A DNA stretch of 64,000 nt from DATADW01 sp963733905 (lineage in GTDB: Bacteria; Actinomycetota; Acidimicrobiia; Spongiisociales; DATADW01): assembly GCA_963733905.1 (NCBI GenBank), contig CAVTEU010000006.1, forward strand, positions 372,001 through 436,000, given 5' to 3'. Shown here piece after piece: positions 1-9,665 of the stretch (positions within the stretch are counted from its first letter, which is position 1; every line of letters starts with the position of its first letter). The notes under the pieces are model-generated. The model did no database searches. It was not told the origin of the DNA and saw nothing but the letters and a program-made list of their open reading frames with translations. Both the position numbers and the translations under genes were made by a program.

Positions 1-560
1 AGAACCGGGTGTCGCTCGAGGGTCACCAGGTGACTGTCGTGGACCTCCACAACCTCCATGATCGGGCCAAGCGTTTCGTGGTGGGCGTCACCGTGCGGCG
101 CGCCTTCGAGGACAAGGAGAGGGCGGGCCAGTCGGCCGAACTGCTTTTCCTGGTGCTCGACGAGCTCAACAAGTACGCGCCCCGCGAAGGTTCGAGCCCA
201 ATCGCCGAAGTGCTGCTCGACGTGGCGGAACGGGGTCGCTCGCTCGGGGTGATCCTCGTCGGGGCCCAGCAGACGGCGAGCGAAGTCGAGCGGCGGATTG
301 TGGCCAACTCGTCGATCCGGGTGGTGGGCCGGCTCGACGCCGCCGAAGGGGGCCGCGACGAGTACGGGTTCCTCCCAGCAGTCCAGCGACAGAGGGCCAC
401 GATCATGAAGCCGGGGACCATGCTGGTCAACCAGCCCGAGCTGCCGGTGCCGCTGCTCGTCGAGTTCCCCTTCCCTGCCTGGGCGACCCGCGCCGCCGAG
501 GCCGGTCCGTCGCCGACCGGGACACCCATCGCAGATCCCTTCGCCGGTCTCACCGGGTAG
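1..560 (+). CDS. herA: HerA-type DNA translocase ATPase, C-terminal part (5' end outside window)
   Basis: This is the last roughly 185 codons of a HerA/FtsK-superfamily ATPase; the reading frame is open to the left edge, so the Walker A part lies outside. The Walker B segment LVLDELNKYAP, the following GRSLGVILVGAQQTASEV sensor stretch, and the RRIVANSSIRVVGRLD region are characteristic of HerA hexameric translocases (DUF87-type). HerA works with the NurA nuclease to resect DNA ends together with Mre11-Rad50. The neighbours at 1543-5949 are exactly these partners (SbcD, SbcC, NurA), which supports the call. The 3' end overlaps the convergent phosphatase gene by 11 bases. Confidence 0.8.
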   Translation, partial: NRVSLEGHQVTVVDLHNLHDRAKRFVVGVTVRRAFEDKERAGQSAELLFLVLDELNKYAPREGSSPIAEVLLDVAERGRSLGVILVGAQQTASEVERRIVANSSIRVVGRLDAAEGGRDEYGFLPAVQRQRATIMKPGTMLVNQPELPVPLLVEFPFPAWATRAAEAGPSPTGTPIADPFAGLTG

Positions 561-1431
561 CCCAGTTCCCGCCCGTTTCCGTGGAGCGGCCGGCGATCTC
601 GAGGACGCGCCTCGCGGCGAGGACGAAACCGTCGGGGCCGACGCCAGAAAGCGGCACCGCCCCTGGAGCGTCGAGCCAGGTCCCATCGGGGCGTCGCACC
701 ACCATCGGGTGCGACACCATCCCAAGGAAACCGAGGTCGTTCCCGGCGTCACCCACGCCAAAGGTGAGACTCTTGGCGCTGCCGCTCAGTTCGACGGCCC
801 GTTGAACGCCGCTCACCTTGTCGTGATCGCCATGGGCAGTGTGGAACCGCCCGCCCCTGGTCAATCGCATTCGGCGGGCGATGAGAGCAGCTTCCAGTCG
901 CTCCCGGGAAGCATCGTCGGCCGGCTCCATGGTGAAGGTCTCCGACCATTTCCTCTGCCTGGCCCGATCCGCCGCTGACGATGAGAGCCCGGTGAGATTG
1001 GACAGTTCCTCGGCGCTCACGTCCCCGTAGCCGCGAACCGAGACGACCGCCTCGACGGCCGCCGAGGCGAGGCACTCTCGCACCTCGTCGTAGGCCGTCC
1101 CGAAGCTGGCCACCTCGACCCCGTCCCAGATGACGGCGCCCCCATTCTCGACGATCGCCCGATGGGGGATCCCCAGATCGGCGGCGTGGTGGTGGGTCTC
1201 CGCCGCCGTCTTGGACGTCGCCATGACCACCCCTACTCCTTGGTCGATCAGCGATCTCACCGCCTCGGCGGCTGGCCCGGGCAGGTAGGTCGCATGGTCG
1301 AGCAATGTGCCATCGAGATCGGTGAAAAGGAGCGCTGGCCTCGCCGGGTTCACGTGCCTGACCGGCAATCGCCGATGTGCTCCAGGTGCAAGAGGGCCCT
1401 CCAACGGCATCTCGTCGCTCCGTAGGTCCAA
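550..1431 (-). CDS. HAD-superfamily phosphatase, mannosyl-3-phosphoglycerate phosphatase-like
   Basis: The protein (293 residues from the chosen start) carries HAD motif I as LLFTDLDGTLLD around residue 36, a cap domain, and the motif IV region FGVGDAGNDLGFLGM near residue 227, as in Cof/MPGP-type HAD-IIB phosphatases. The stretch PHRAIVENGGAV is typical of the mannosyl-3-phosphoglycerate phosphatase group, which dephosphorylates a compatible-solute precursor; substrate is inferred by family only. A TTG at 1431 is preferred as start because AAGGAGG lies at 1436-1442 with four-base spacing; an ATG at 1410 and a GTG at 1353 are alternatives. It runs against the resection genes on either side and is divergent from sbcD, so it is probably unrelated to them. 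Confidence 0.75.
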   Translation of the reverse strand: MDLRSDEMPLEGPLAPGAHRRLPVRHVNPARPALLFTDLDGTLLDHATYLPGPAAEAVRSLIDQGVGVVMATSKTAAETHHHAADLGIPHRAIVENGGAVIWDGVEVASFGTAYDEVRECLASAAVEAVVSVRGYGDVSAEELSNLTGLSSSAADRARQRKWSETFTMEPADDASRERLEAALIARRMRLTRGGRFHTAHGDHDKVSGVQRAVELSGSAKSLTFGVGDAGNDLGFLGMVSHPMVVRRPDGTWLDAPGAVPLSGVGPDGFVLAARRVLEIAGRSTETGGNWATR

Positions 1432-1542
1432 GCTTCCTCCTTATACAAGGCGGAGATAAGGTTAAAACTAATGTCAGTGGGCTGGCTGGTGGCCACCTGA
1501 TCGCCGGCCGCGGTGAGGCTCGCCGGTACGATCGCCGGGCAA

Positions 1543-2689
1543 GTGCGTGTCCTCCACACCTCCGACTGGCATGTCGGCCGCAACATCCGAGGGCGTTCCC
1601 GGGCAGGCGAGCATCAGGTGGTGCTCGCCGAGATCGCCCGGGTGGCCGCCGACCGGGAAGTGGACCTCGTCCTGGTCGCCGGGGACGTGTTCGACGCCGC
1701 CACACCGCCGCCGGAGGCGGAGAGGATCGTCTACCGGGCCCTCCTCGACCTGGCCGAGGTGGCGCCTGTGGTCATGATCGCAGGCAACCACGACCACCCC
1801 AGCCGTCTCCAAGCGGTGGCGCCGTTGCTCGAATTGGGCAGAGTCTCGGTTGGTGCCGTGCTCGAACGACCCGAGTCGGGCGGGGTGATCGAGATACCCG
1901 GGTTGCCGGTACGGGTGGCGTTGGTTCCTTTCGTCTCGCAGCGGGCGATCGTCCGAATCGACGACCTCATGACGAAGGCGGCCGCCGGTCACGGTGGCGA
2001 ATATGCCGAGCGGATGACATCGGTGATCGACCTGCTCTGCGAGGGATTCACCACCGACACCGTCAACCTCGTGGTCGGACATGTGATGGTGCACGGTGGC
2101 GTTCTCGGCGGCGGTGAGCGTTCGGCGCACACCATCTTCGATTACTCGGTCCCTGCTCTTGCCTTCCCGGGCCATCTCTCGTACGTGGCACTTGGTCACC
2201 TCCACCGTTTGCAGCGGGTCCCCGGGCCTGCGCCTTTGTGGTACTCGGGCTCTCCGCTGCAACTCGATTTCGGTGAGACACAGGACATCAAGGGTCTTCT
2301 CGTGGTGGACGTCGAGCCGGGGCTCCCCGCCAAGGTCGAACAGGTTCCGTTGGTCTCGGGCCGAAAACTGGTCAGGCTGCGTGGGAACACTCGACCAGGT
2401 GGCGGAGCAGGCGGCCTCCTTCGAAGATGCATGGATCCAGGTCGTGCTCGACGAGCCGAGCCGGGCCGGTCTCGCCGATGAGGTGCGCCACCTGATCCCG
2501 GGGACGATCGATGTCCTGGTCAGCCCGTCTGCCGGGGTCGAGGTGCCCACTGCGGGACCGAGCCGCATCGGTCGAACCCCGCGCGACCTCTTCGCCGAAT
2601 ATCTCGAGCAGCGAAAGATCGACGACGCTCGACTTCTCCGGCTGTTCGACGAGCTCTTGTCCGAGGTCCACGAGCCGGACAGGGTCTGA
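1543..2689 (+). CDS. sbcD: Exonuclease SbcD (Mre11 family), one frame shift
   Basis: This is the calcineurin-like metallophosphoesterase subunit of the SbcCD/Mre11-Rad50 end-processing nuclease. All five metal-binding motifs are visible in order: TSDWHVG near the N-terminus, VAGDVFDAA, IAGNHDHPS, VVGHVMVHG and ALGHLHR. The GTG at 1543 gives the typical VRVLHTSDWH start; a GTG at 1513 would add ten residues. Conserved sequence leaves frame at about 2385-2400 (after GRKLVRL) and resumes in the next frame as TLDQVAEQAASFEDAW to the stop at 2689, so one base is probably lost or gained there. The stop TGA overlaps the ATG of sbcC (TGATG at 2687-2691), implying coupled translation. Confidence 0.85.
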
Positions 2690-5038
2690 TGCGACCCCAA
2701 CGGCTGGAGATGGTGGGATTCAGCGCCTTCGCCGAGCGAACCGTGGTCGATTTCGAAGGCGCAGAGTTGTTCGCCCTCACCGGGCCGACCGGTGCCGGGA
2801 AGACGTCGGTGCTCGATGCCATCCTCTTCGCCCTCTACGGCGCGGTCCCGCGGCACGGGAAACAGGCGGTCACCGCAGTGGTGACCCAAGGTCTCCTCGA
2901 GGCGAGGGTGGGTCTCGATTTCACCGTGGCCGACGCCGCTTACCGGGTGGCGCGGGTGGTTCGGCGCGATCCCAAGACGGGGAGGGCGAGTACTGCCGAG
3001 GCGCGTCTGGAGATGGGCGACGAGGTGATCGCCTCGGGAGCCTCCGATGTGACCGCCGAAATCGAAGAACGTCTCGGGCTCAGCTTCGACCAATTCTGTC
3101 GTTGCGTGCTGCTTCCCCAAGGCGAGTTTGCCCGCTTCCTACACGACAAGCCCGGCGACCGCCAGGACCTGCTCGTGGCGCTGCTCGATCTCGGGATCTA
3201 CGAAAAGGTGGGTCGCCTGGCGACGGTGCGCAAGGAGGTGGCGGAGGCTCGGGTGGGAGAGATCGATGCCCGGCTCACCCGGATCGGCGAGGTGGAACCA
3301 GAGCACCTCGAGCGGGCGGCGGCGCGGGTCAGCACTGCTGGAGGAACTGGCCGTGACGGTCGAGTCGTCCACCAAGACGCTCGAGGACCTGACCGGTCGC
3401 CGCGCCGAAGCCGAGAGAACCGCCGCCGACAAGCGCCGGCGGGCCGGCATGCTCGCCAAGCTGTCAGCACCCCCCGGTTTGGAGGAACTCGCCCAGCACC
3501 TCGCCGAGGCGAGCGCCCAGCTCGAGGCGGCCCGATCCGAGCAGCAAATGGCGGCCGGTCGTCTGGAGAAGGCGGAGGCGGCCTTTGTGGCCCTCCCTGC
3601 TCGGGGGATCTTGGAGCGGTGGCGCGAGCGGCGAGCCGAGCTCTCCGAGCTGGAGCAACTTCTCGAGAAGGCTGCTCTGGTTCTGGAGGAGGCAGAAACC
3701 GAAGCGGTGGCAACGGCGACGTCCGCCGAGAAGGCGTCCGCAGCGTGCTCGAGGAGGCCCAGCGGGCACATGCCGCCGCTCATCTCCGCTCCGGGCTTGC
3801 CATCGGCGAGGAGTGCCCGGTTTGCCATCGCCGCATCGACGAGCTCTCCGACGAGCCGCCACCCGCCGAGTTGGAGCAGGCGAAGCGAGAGAGAGACCAG
3901 ACCGCCGACCGGGCGAGGAGGGCGGGGCTCACCCACGCCGCCGCCGAGGCGGAGAACCGGTCGCTCCACCTCCGCCAGGAGTCGCTGGCCGGCGAGCTGA
4001 CGGAGGCTCCACCGCCCGACGAGGTGGATGTCTCGCTGGCGGCGATCACCTCAGCCGAGGAAGAGCTGCGGAACTGTCGGCAAGCCAACGCCGCCGCCAC
4101 GGCCGCGGTCGATGCGGCCACGACCCGCCGTGACCTGCACACATCCAAAGAGCGCAAGGCCCGCAACGAGCTGCAGGGCGCCTGGCGATCGCTGGCCGAG
4201 ACTCGACCCGCCGGCGACTGGACTTCGAGGACGTCCCCGGGCAATGGGAGCAGCTCCTCTCGTGGGCGGAGGCGCGCAAACCGGTGCTGGCGCGCGAGGC
4301 AGACGAGGCGGACGAGGCGCTCGGCCGCGCTCCGGGTCGAACTGGACGAGCTTGCGGCCGACGTCCTCGACCGCTGCAGGGCCGCCGGGTGTGGAGGTGG
4401 GCAGCGTCCGTCCCGGGGTGGCGGTGGCCGGGGCGAGAGCGGCTGCCGTGGCGGAGCGCGACCGGATCTCCGAGGCGCTCAGCGAGGTGTCCCACCTTCG
4501 GTCTGAGCGCGCCGGCAAGCTGGAGGAAGCAGTTGTCGCCCGTGAGGTCGGCCGCCAACTCAGGGCCGACCACTTCGAGCGCTGGCTGCTCGAGGAGGCG
4601 ATGCGACTGCTGGCCGACGGAGCCAACCGCAGGCTCGTGGAACTTGGCCCGCGGCCGCTATTCGCTGACCGTCGATTCTTCGCTCGGCTTCGAGGTGGTC
4701 GACCATTTCGCCGCCGACGAGCGGCGCAGCGTGCGCACCCTCTCCGGCGGAGAGACCTTCCTCGTCTCGCTGGCGCTGGCGCTCTCTCTGGCCGATCACA
4801 TCGTCGAATTGGCGGCGTCCGACCAGAACCGACTGGAATCCATCTTCCTCGACGAGGGGTTCGGGACCCTCGACGCCGAGACACTCGAAGTGGTGGCTGC
4901 GGTTATCGCCGACATCGGCGCCACCGGCAAGACGGTCGGTTTCGTCACCCACGTCGCCGCGCTGGCGGAACAGGCGCCGGTCAGGTTCGAAGTCGCCACC
5001 GGAGCCGGCGGGGCCACCATCACCCGGGTGGAGTATGA
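2689..5038 (+). CDS. sbcC: Exonuclease SbcC (Rad50-type SMC ATPase), about six frame shifts
   Basis: SbcC is the coiled-coil ATPase partner of SbcD. The N-terminal half-ATPase has Walker A GPTGAGKTSVLDAI around residues 31-44 and the Q-loop region CVLLPQGEFARFL. A long charged coiled coil follows, broken by a zinc-hook motif CPVC (about 3817-3828). The C-terminal half has the signature LSGGETFLVSLALALSLAD and Walker B SIFLDEGFGTLD. Following the conserved sequence requires changing frame near 3330, 3740, 4215, 4325, 4390 and 4655. Overall length (about 780 codons) is a little short for the family, but both ATPase halves and the hook are present. The predicted stop at 5036-5038 overlaps the ATG of the next gene; the last few residues are uncertain. 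Confidence 0.8.
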
Positions 5039-5949
5039 GGTTCACCGTCGAGCAGTGGACACCCGAGTACGGCGCGCCGGTGGACGCGGCGCTCGAGGAG
5101 CCATCGGCGGCGCCCAACGTGGACGTAGAGATGGCGGCCCGAGCCTGGCGCCCACTTCGCCCCGAGGTGGATGTCGCAGCGGACGTCCTCTTCGTCGACG
5201 GGGTGCGCCGGGTCGACGCCAACATCTGGATCGACCGCCCCGGTGACCTGCCGGTGCTCGGTGTCTGCGCCACATACGCCGCCGGGGCGGTGCGCTGCTG
5301 CGAGGGGACTGCCAACATCGAAGCGGCCCGGGTCGAGCGTGGGGTCTTCTCGTCGGCGCCCGGAACCGAGGAAGTGGTCACCACCATCGCTGTCTACGGG
5401 GTACGTGCCGTGTCGGGCGAGACGCCCGAGGAGCTGTGGCTCGGGGTCCAGCAGCGGATGGGCGAGCTCGAGCGTGAGATCACCGTCGGACTGAGTCCGG
5501 CAGACCTCGTCGTGGTCGATGGTCCCCTCACTGGCCGCCGCACGTCCCCGGTGCGGTCGGGCTGGTGAAGACGCACCGGGTCATGTATCTCCCGCCCGGC
5601 GCTCCGCCCGGTGCTCGGCGACCTGGCTGCAGGCGAGCGCTCGCCTCTCTTCGTCACCACGACCGTCTGGAGTCGGTACTCGTGGTATTTCCGGCTCCCG
5701 GGGAGCAGTGGATACGGGTTGGCCGGCGTCGTCCGGTGCGAGGCGTCGGCCGATCTCCCGGTTGGGGAGGCGGCGCAGTGGGCCGATCTGGTCACGGTGA
5801 CACTGCCCCGGTTCGCCTCGTCGCACACAAGGATCCCGCGCGCTCCCCAGAACCTGTACCCGATAGGGGGTTTGGAGCGGGCACTTCGCCGCCGGTTGGG
5901 CGATCAGCACCTTCTCTACCGCTCGCTCCGCCGGGCAAGCGGACGCTGA
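5035..5949 (+). CDS. nurA: NurA-domain 5'-3' nuclease, two frame shifts
   Basis: The protein begins MRFTVEQWTPEYGAP, and after about 55 residues shows LFVDGVRRVDAN, matching the first acidic metal-binding motif of NurA nucleases. A second acidic motif, LVVVDGPLTG, follows near residue 160. The sequence then shifts frame near 5540 (continuing VGLVKTHRVMYLPP) and again near 5605 (continuing PVLGDLAAGERSPLF), reaching SGYGLAGVVRCE and GLERALRRRLGD before the stop at 5949, about 300 residues in total, as expected for NurA. Its place after sbcDC and in the same cluster as a HerA ATPase is the classic HerA-NurA-Mre11-Rad50 arrangement. The family call rests on motif spacing plus context. Confidence 0.72.
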
Positions 5950-5950
5950 C

Positions 5951-7023
5951 ATGCCGCGGATCGGGATCGTCGGATTCGCCAATACCGGCAAGACGACGCT
6001 CTTCAACGCCCTCACCGGTCTCGACGCTCCTACCGCACCTCACCCGTTCTCGACGACCTCTCCCAACGTCGGCGTCGCCAGGATCGCCGATCCCGACCTG
6101 GAGGAGGCTGCCCGGATCGAAGGGTCCGCCAAGCTGGTGGGTTCCACCCTCGACCTGATCGACCTGCCTGCGATGGGCAAGGGAGGAGGGCTCGGCAGCC
6201 AGTACCTGGGCCGGCTGCGCGAGGTGGATGCGCTGTCCGCAGTGCTACGCGCCTTCGAGGAGCCGGCTGTTCCGGCAGACGAATCGGGAACCGACCCGGT
6301 TGCCCAGGCCGAGGAGCTGATCCTCGAGTTGACCATCGCCGACCACGAGGTCATGGCAAGGCGGGGTGAGAGGGTCGGCAAGGAGGCGAGCTGCCGACCC
6401 GTCGAAGCGTTGCGAGGCCGAGGTGGTCAACCGCGCCGCCGACCTTCTCAGCGGCGGGACGCCACTGCGGTCGGTCCGCTGGGAGCCGGTTGAGCTGGCG
6501 GTCATTCCGTGATCTCGCACCGCTGACGCTGAGGCCGATGGTGTGGGTGGTCAACGTCGCCGAGGACCATGGTGACCCCACCGCACTCGCCGATGCGGTG
6601 ACCGCCGTCGTGCCGGAGCACGACACCGTGGTGGCTCTGTCGGCGCCGATCGAGGCCGAGGCTTCCAAGCTCGAACCGGAGGATCGTGACGAGTTGCTCG
6701 AGGGACTGGGTCTTGGCAGCGGCGCCCTCTCGACCGTTGGACAGGCCGCCTACAGGTCTCTCGACCTCATCACCTTCTACACGCTCGGACCAAAAGAGGC
6801 GCATGCCTGGACGGTGCGCAGCGGGGCGACGGCGCAAGAGGCGGCGGGCCGGATCCACAGCGACCTGGAACGCGGGTTCATCAGGGCCGAGGTCGCCTCG
6901 CTCGACGAGGTGATGGCCGCCGGCGGATGGGACGAGGCGAAGCGCAAAGGCAAAGTCCGAGTCGAAGGCCGCGACTACCCGGTGCTGGATCGTGACGTGA
7001 TCGTCGTCAGGTTCTCGGTGTGA
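5951..7023 (+). CDS. ychF: Ribosome-associated GTPase/ATPase YchF (OLA1 family), two frame shifts
   Basis: YchF is a universally conserved P-loop NTPase of the Obg family that binds ribosomes. The N-terminal P-loop reads GFANTGKTTLFNALTG, a variant of the usual GLPNVGKST. The G3 region DLPAMGKGGGLGSQYLGRLREVDA follows. The sequence leaves frame near 6390 (continuing EVVNRAADLLSGGTPLRSV) and near 6510, then resumes DLAPLTLRPMVWVVNVAED in the frame that ends at 7023. The C-terminal TGS-like domain is clear: TFYTLGPKEAHAWTVRSG, AAGRIHSDLERGFIRAEV, VRVEGRDYPVLDRDVI. Total length of about 357 residues fits the family. It starts two bases after the nurA stop, so it may be the last gene of the same transcript. 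Confidence 0.85.
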
Positions 7024-7036
7024 GCGATCGCGGATT

Positions 7037-7057
7037 TCTCCGCCCCCGAAGCGGAGA
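7037..7057. terminator. Hairpin after ychF, possible bidirectional terminator
   Basis: TCTCCGC and GCGGAGA form a 7-bp stem around a 7-base loop, 14 bases after the ychF stop and ahead of the convergent Ddn-type gene. There is no T-run, so the call rests on position and stem only. Confidence 0.35.
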
Positions 7058-7214
7058 GGCCCGGTGCACCTTCTCCGTCCCCCCGAATGGGGCATGGACC
7101 CCGCTGCGGACCAGTCGGGTAGGGGAGCCTCAAACTCCAATGCCTGTTCACACTCCGAGGGCTGTGCATGCTCCGCGGCGACATGCAAGGCTGGCGTGGG
7201 CCGGAGCCGTCCAC

Positions 7215-7646
7215 CTATCCGAGGCGAAACCCTGAAGACGGGGAAGCGGTGCGCCGAGTCGCGGAAGTAGTCGACGGTCGGGTTGTCGGGTGCTTCCATG
7301 TAGGCGCGGGCGTGGCTTTCGCGGGCGTAGTAGGCGGCGATGACGGGTGCCGCCTCGTCGGGGCCTACCTCCTCCAGTCGGACGGGCCGAGCGTTGGATC
7401 CCAGCCTGAGCATCGCCTCTGGCCGGGCACGGGCGTTGTGGACCCAGCCGACACTCGCCATACGGCGAGACCAGGTACTCCTGGCCGCCCATCGCGATCG
7501 GGCTCACCGGGAACCTGGCGCGGTTCGCCGCTGGTTCGCCCGGTGGTGGTGAGTACCTCGATGCGCCCGATCCCCAGCTTGGCCAACCCGCTGGTGAGGC
7601 GGTTGACCATTCGGGTGGAAGCCGTCACCTCGTACTGCTTGGCCAT
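7215..7646 (-). CDS. Deazaflavin (F420)-dependent nitroreductase-family protein (Ddn type), two to three frame shifts
   Basis: Start is the ATG at 7644-7646 giving MAKQYEVTASTRMVNRLTSG. The signature LGIGRIEVLTTTGRTSGEPR is typical of the Ddn/PF04075 split-barrel family, which uses reduced F420 to reduce quinones or nitro compounds. Conserved sequence moves frame near 7515 (SPIAMGGQEYLVSPYG) and near 7465 (GWVHNARARPEAMLRLG). It continues through EVGPDEAAPVIAAYYARE to HRFPVFRV, where the family normally ends; the stop near 7215 needs one more shift. About 140 residues, normal for the family. Cofactor use is inferred from the family. It is the only gene between ychF and the terminator at 7674-7703. 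Confidence 0.72.
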
Positions 7647-7673
7647 GAGCCGCAAACGTAGCCCGAGACGTGC

Positions 7674-7703
7674 GTGACGGCCCGGCGCGGACCGGGCCGT
7701 CAC
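7674..7703 (-). terminator. Strong GC-rich hairpin terminator
   Basis: GTGACGGCCCGG and CCGGGCCGTCAC form a perfect 12-bp stem with a 6-base loop. It lies 24 bases past the stop of the small lipoprotein gene and just upstream of the Ddn-type gene, so it most likely ends the sigma-factor operon. There is no T-tract, as is common in high-GC actinobacteria. Confidence 0.65.
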
Positions 7704-7726
7704 GACCGGGAAGCGGCCGTTGGAGG

Positions 7727-7855
7727 TCAGCCGCCTGCTGTGGTCTCCGAGCTCACCGTGGTCGCCGTTCCGTCGTCGCCGCCGCCATCGGACGTGCAGG
7801 CGACGCCAAGAACGAGAATCCCCGCCAGGCCCAGAGCCAACATCAGTCGCTTCAT
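7727..7855 (-). CDS. Small lipoprotein (42 residues) at the end of the ECF sigma operon
   Basis: The ATG at 7853-7855 has AGGAG a few bases upstream. It encodes a lysine/arginine N-terminus, a hydrophobic segment and the lipobox LGVAC around residues 16-20. A short Gly/Asp/Thr/Ser-rich tail (SDGGGDDG, TTVSSETTAGG) follows, then a stop at 7727-7729. This is a complete lipoprotein signal with almost no mature domain. It follows the sigma and putative anti-sigma genes on the same strand and is closed by the terminator at 7674-7703. The function is unknown. Confidence 0.6.
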   Translation of the reverse strand: MKRLMLALGLAGILVLGVACTSDGGGDDGTATTVSSETTAGG

Positions 7856-7941
7856 CGATGCTCCTTCCGATTTGGCGAGAAGGCGCACCAACGCCCCCTC
7901 ATCAAGTGTTGGCCGAAAGGGTGTGGGCGGTTCTCGCCCGG

Positions 7942-8878
7942 TCAGGAGCGGCCGAGGTCTCCGCTGACCTGTACGGGGGGCTCGTAGCGGGAGCTGAACA
8001 CCGTGCGCCGTGGATGCTCGCCGCTCACGACGGTCACCGATTCGCTCACCAAGTGTCCTGTGGTGGCGTCAAATGTGTAGACGCTGCGCTCGGTGCGCTC
8101 GGGGAGGGCGCCGTCGAAGACCACGGTCACCAGCTCAGAGGTCCCACTCACCTGGATCCCTGGGCACACCGGCGATGACCCGCAACACCGCGGCTCGCAG
8201 CGACGGGTCGGCGCCGTTCTCCCGTATCAACTCGACCGCGCTCTGCAACAGCCGTAAGGCGTGCGGTTGCTGGTCGGCCGGGCCGAGTCGCTCCAGCAGC
8301 GCCTGCTGAAGGTGGGGAGCATCGGACGGCCACACGTCAGGATCGGCGACGTACTCCGCCGGCCCGTAGACCTGGACGACGGTGTCACCCGAAGCGTGGT
8401 TGGGCGCAAGTCCTGACAACTCGAATGCTGTCCGGTCCTCGGCGGTGAGGAAGCGCGGGGTCCCGTATGTGGTCCGGACCCGGGTGGTGCCGTCCGCAGC
8501 CACCCACACCTCGCGCTGTGACGGCTGGAGGAAGCTGACCACGGGCTCTTCGGCCTGGACCGTGGTGAGCACCAGCCTCTCGGAGCGGGTCAGGTAGTAG
8601 CCGTCTCCTTCCAAGGGGGTCGTCGGCAAAGCGGCGACCGCATCGGCCACCTGGAGGAGAGATGCGACCGGAGGTTCGACGGGGAGAGGCCGAAGCGCAA
8701 CTGCACCGACGGCGGCCAGGACCACGACCATTGCTGCGAGGGCAACCCAGGCACCGCTTGCCGGGTGTCGCCTCTCCCTCTTGATCGCCCCCCTGAGCCG
8801 GGCCCTTGCCGATGCCTCGTCGGCCGGGTCCGGCGACACTTGTTCGAAGTCGTCGCCCAGCCCGTTCAAGTCATCCAC
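7942..8878 (-). CDS. Membrane-anchored CU044_5270-like protein, putative anti-sigma partner, one frame shift
   Basis: The protein starts at the GTG 8876-8878 (MDDLNGLGDDFEQ) with an acidic cytoplasmic N-terminus of about 40 residues. One transmembrane segment follows (WVALAAMVVVLAAVGAVAL), then an extracytoplasmic domain. Blocks such as GDGYYLTRSERLVL, the helical ALRLLQSAVELIREN, and LRAAVLRVIAGVP match the actinobacterial CU044_5270 family. Near 8145 the frame changes, and the conserved end continues as LVTVVFDGALPERTERSVYTFD with GHLVSESVTVVSG. It starts 15 bases after the stop of an ECF sigma gene, the usual place for a regulator of that sigma. The anti-sigma role is inferred from context. 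Confidence 0.65.
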
Positions 8879-8893
8879 GATGGGTCGCCCCCG

Positions 8894-9470
8894 TCAGCCG
8901 TCCATGTAGATTCGTCGATCAGGCCCAATCAGTTCTCTCGCCCGGCGGCGAGCCCGAGCCAGGCGCGAGCGTACCGTCCCAAGCGGGATGCCGAGGGCGT
9001 CGGCGATCTCCGGATATGTCAGTTGGTGCAGTGCAGCAAGGACGAGGACGTTGTACTCGTCGAGGCTGAGCCCGGCTAGCGCCCGCCGCAGCGCCGGGGC
9101 GGATTCGCCTGCGTCCATCCTCGCCTCGGGATCGCCGGTGTCGAGGTCGGCTTGGAAGTCTGACGAACTGCGGCGGTGCGCCCGGTCGGCGCGCGCCAAC
9201 CGCCTGCGTCCACTCGCGCAGAACATTGACCGCCATCCCGAGAAGCCAGGGCAGTGCCGACGGCCTATCGGGCCGGTACTTGCGCCGTCGGGCGAACGCA
9301 CGGACAAAGACCTCTGCGGCCAGGTCGGCGGCCTCGTCGCGCGGAGCCCGCCCGGCAAGGAACCGGTAAACGGTCCCGAAGTGGCGGCTGAACACCACCT
9401 CGAAGCGCACCGGATCGTGCCAAGAGGCCACGATCACCTCGGCATCACTCGCCCACGGCGTGCTGTCCAC
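8894..9470 (-). CDS. ECF RNA polymerase sigma factor, one frame shift
   Basis: Region 2 is visible as VFSRHFGTVYRFLAGR, DEAADLAAEVFVRAFARR and RPSALPWLLGMAVNVLREW. Region 4 is visible as LAGLSLDEYNVLVLAALHQ and LTYPEIADALGIPLGTVRS, the helix-turn-helix that binds the -35 element. The two regions lie in different frames, with the change near 9210. The GTG at 9468-9470 gives a start at VDSTPWASDAEVIV. The gene heads an operon with the membrane-anchored protein at 7942-8878 and the small lipoprotein. It is divergent from dinB across a 257-bp region that carries two heptamer repeat tracts, so its promoter must lie in or beside them. Confidence 0.8.
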
Positions 9471-9533
9471 GCCCGTCCGCCTCCCGGTATAGGCGAAAAG
9501 CAGGCTAGTGCCGCCTTGGGCGTCCCAGGACGG

Positions 9534-9554
9534 AGACGGCAGACGGCAGACGGC
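9534..9554. repeat. Heptamer tract AGACGGC x3
   Basis: Three perfect tandem copies of AGACGGC lie in the divergent sigma/dinB spacer. A related, oppositely oriented tract sits about 110 bases away at 9666-9693; read on the other strand that one contains ACGGAAG units, so the pair forms imperfect facing arms. This is part of the heptamer family described in the findings. Confidence 0.85.
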
Positions 9555-9665
9555 AGCCAAGCCGAAGCGTCTCGTTGGCAGACGGAATCGGCCCCACCAT
9601 GGTGCGCAGGTCAGGGACCCGAATCGGCAGTAGCGCGCCGGGAAGTGCTCATCCCATGCATTTGC

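Noticed and set aside
180..200. tRNA T-loop-like sequence GGTTCGAGCCC
   Set aside because: No acceptor, D or anticodon stems surround it and it lies inside the conserved herA coding region.
1474..3120. Long minus-strand open frame opposite sbcD/sbcC
   Set aside because: It lies antisense to clear SbcD and SbcC motifs, has no recognisable domain, and is a usual by-product of high-GC codon bias.
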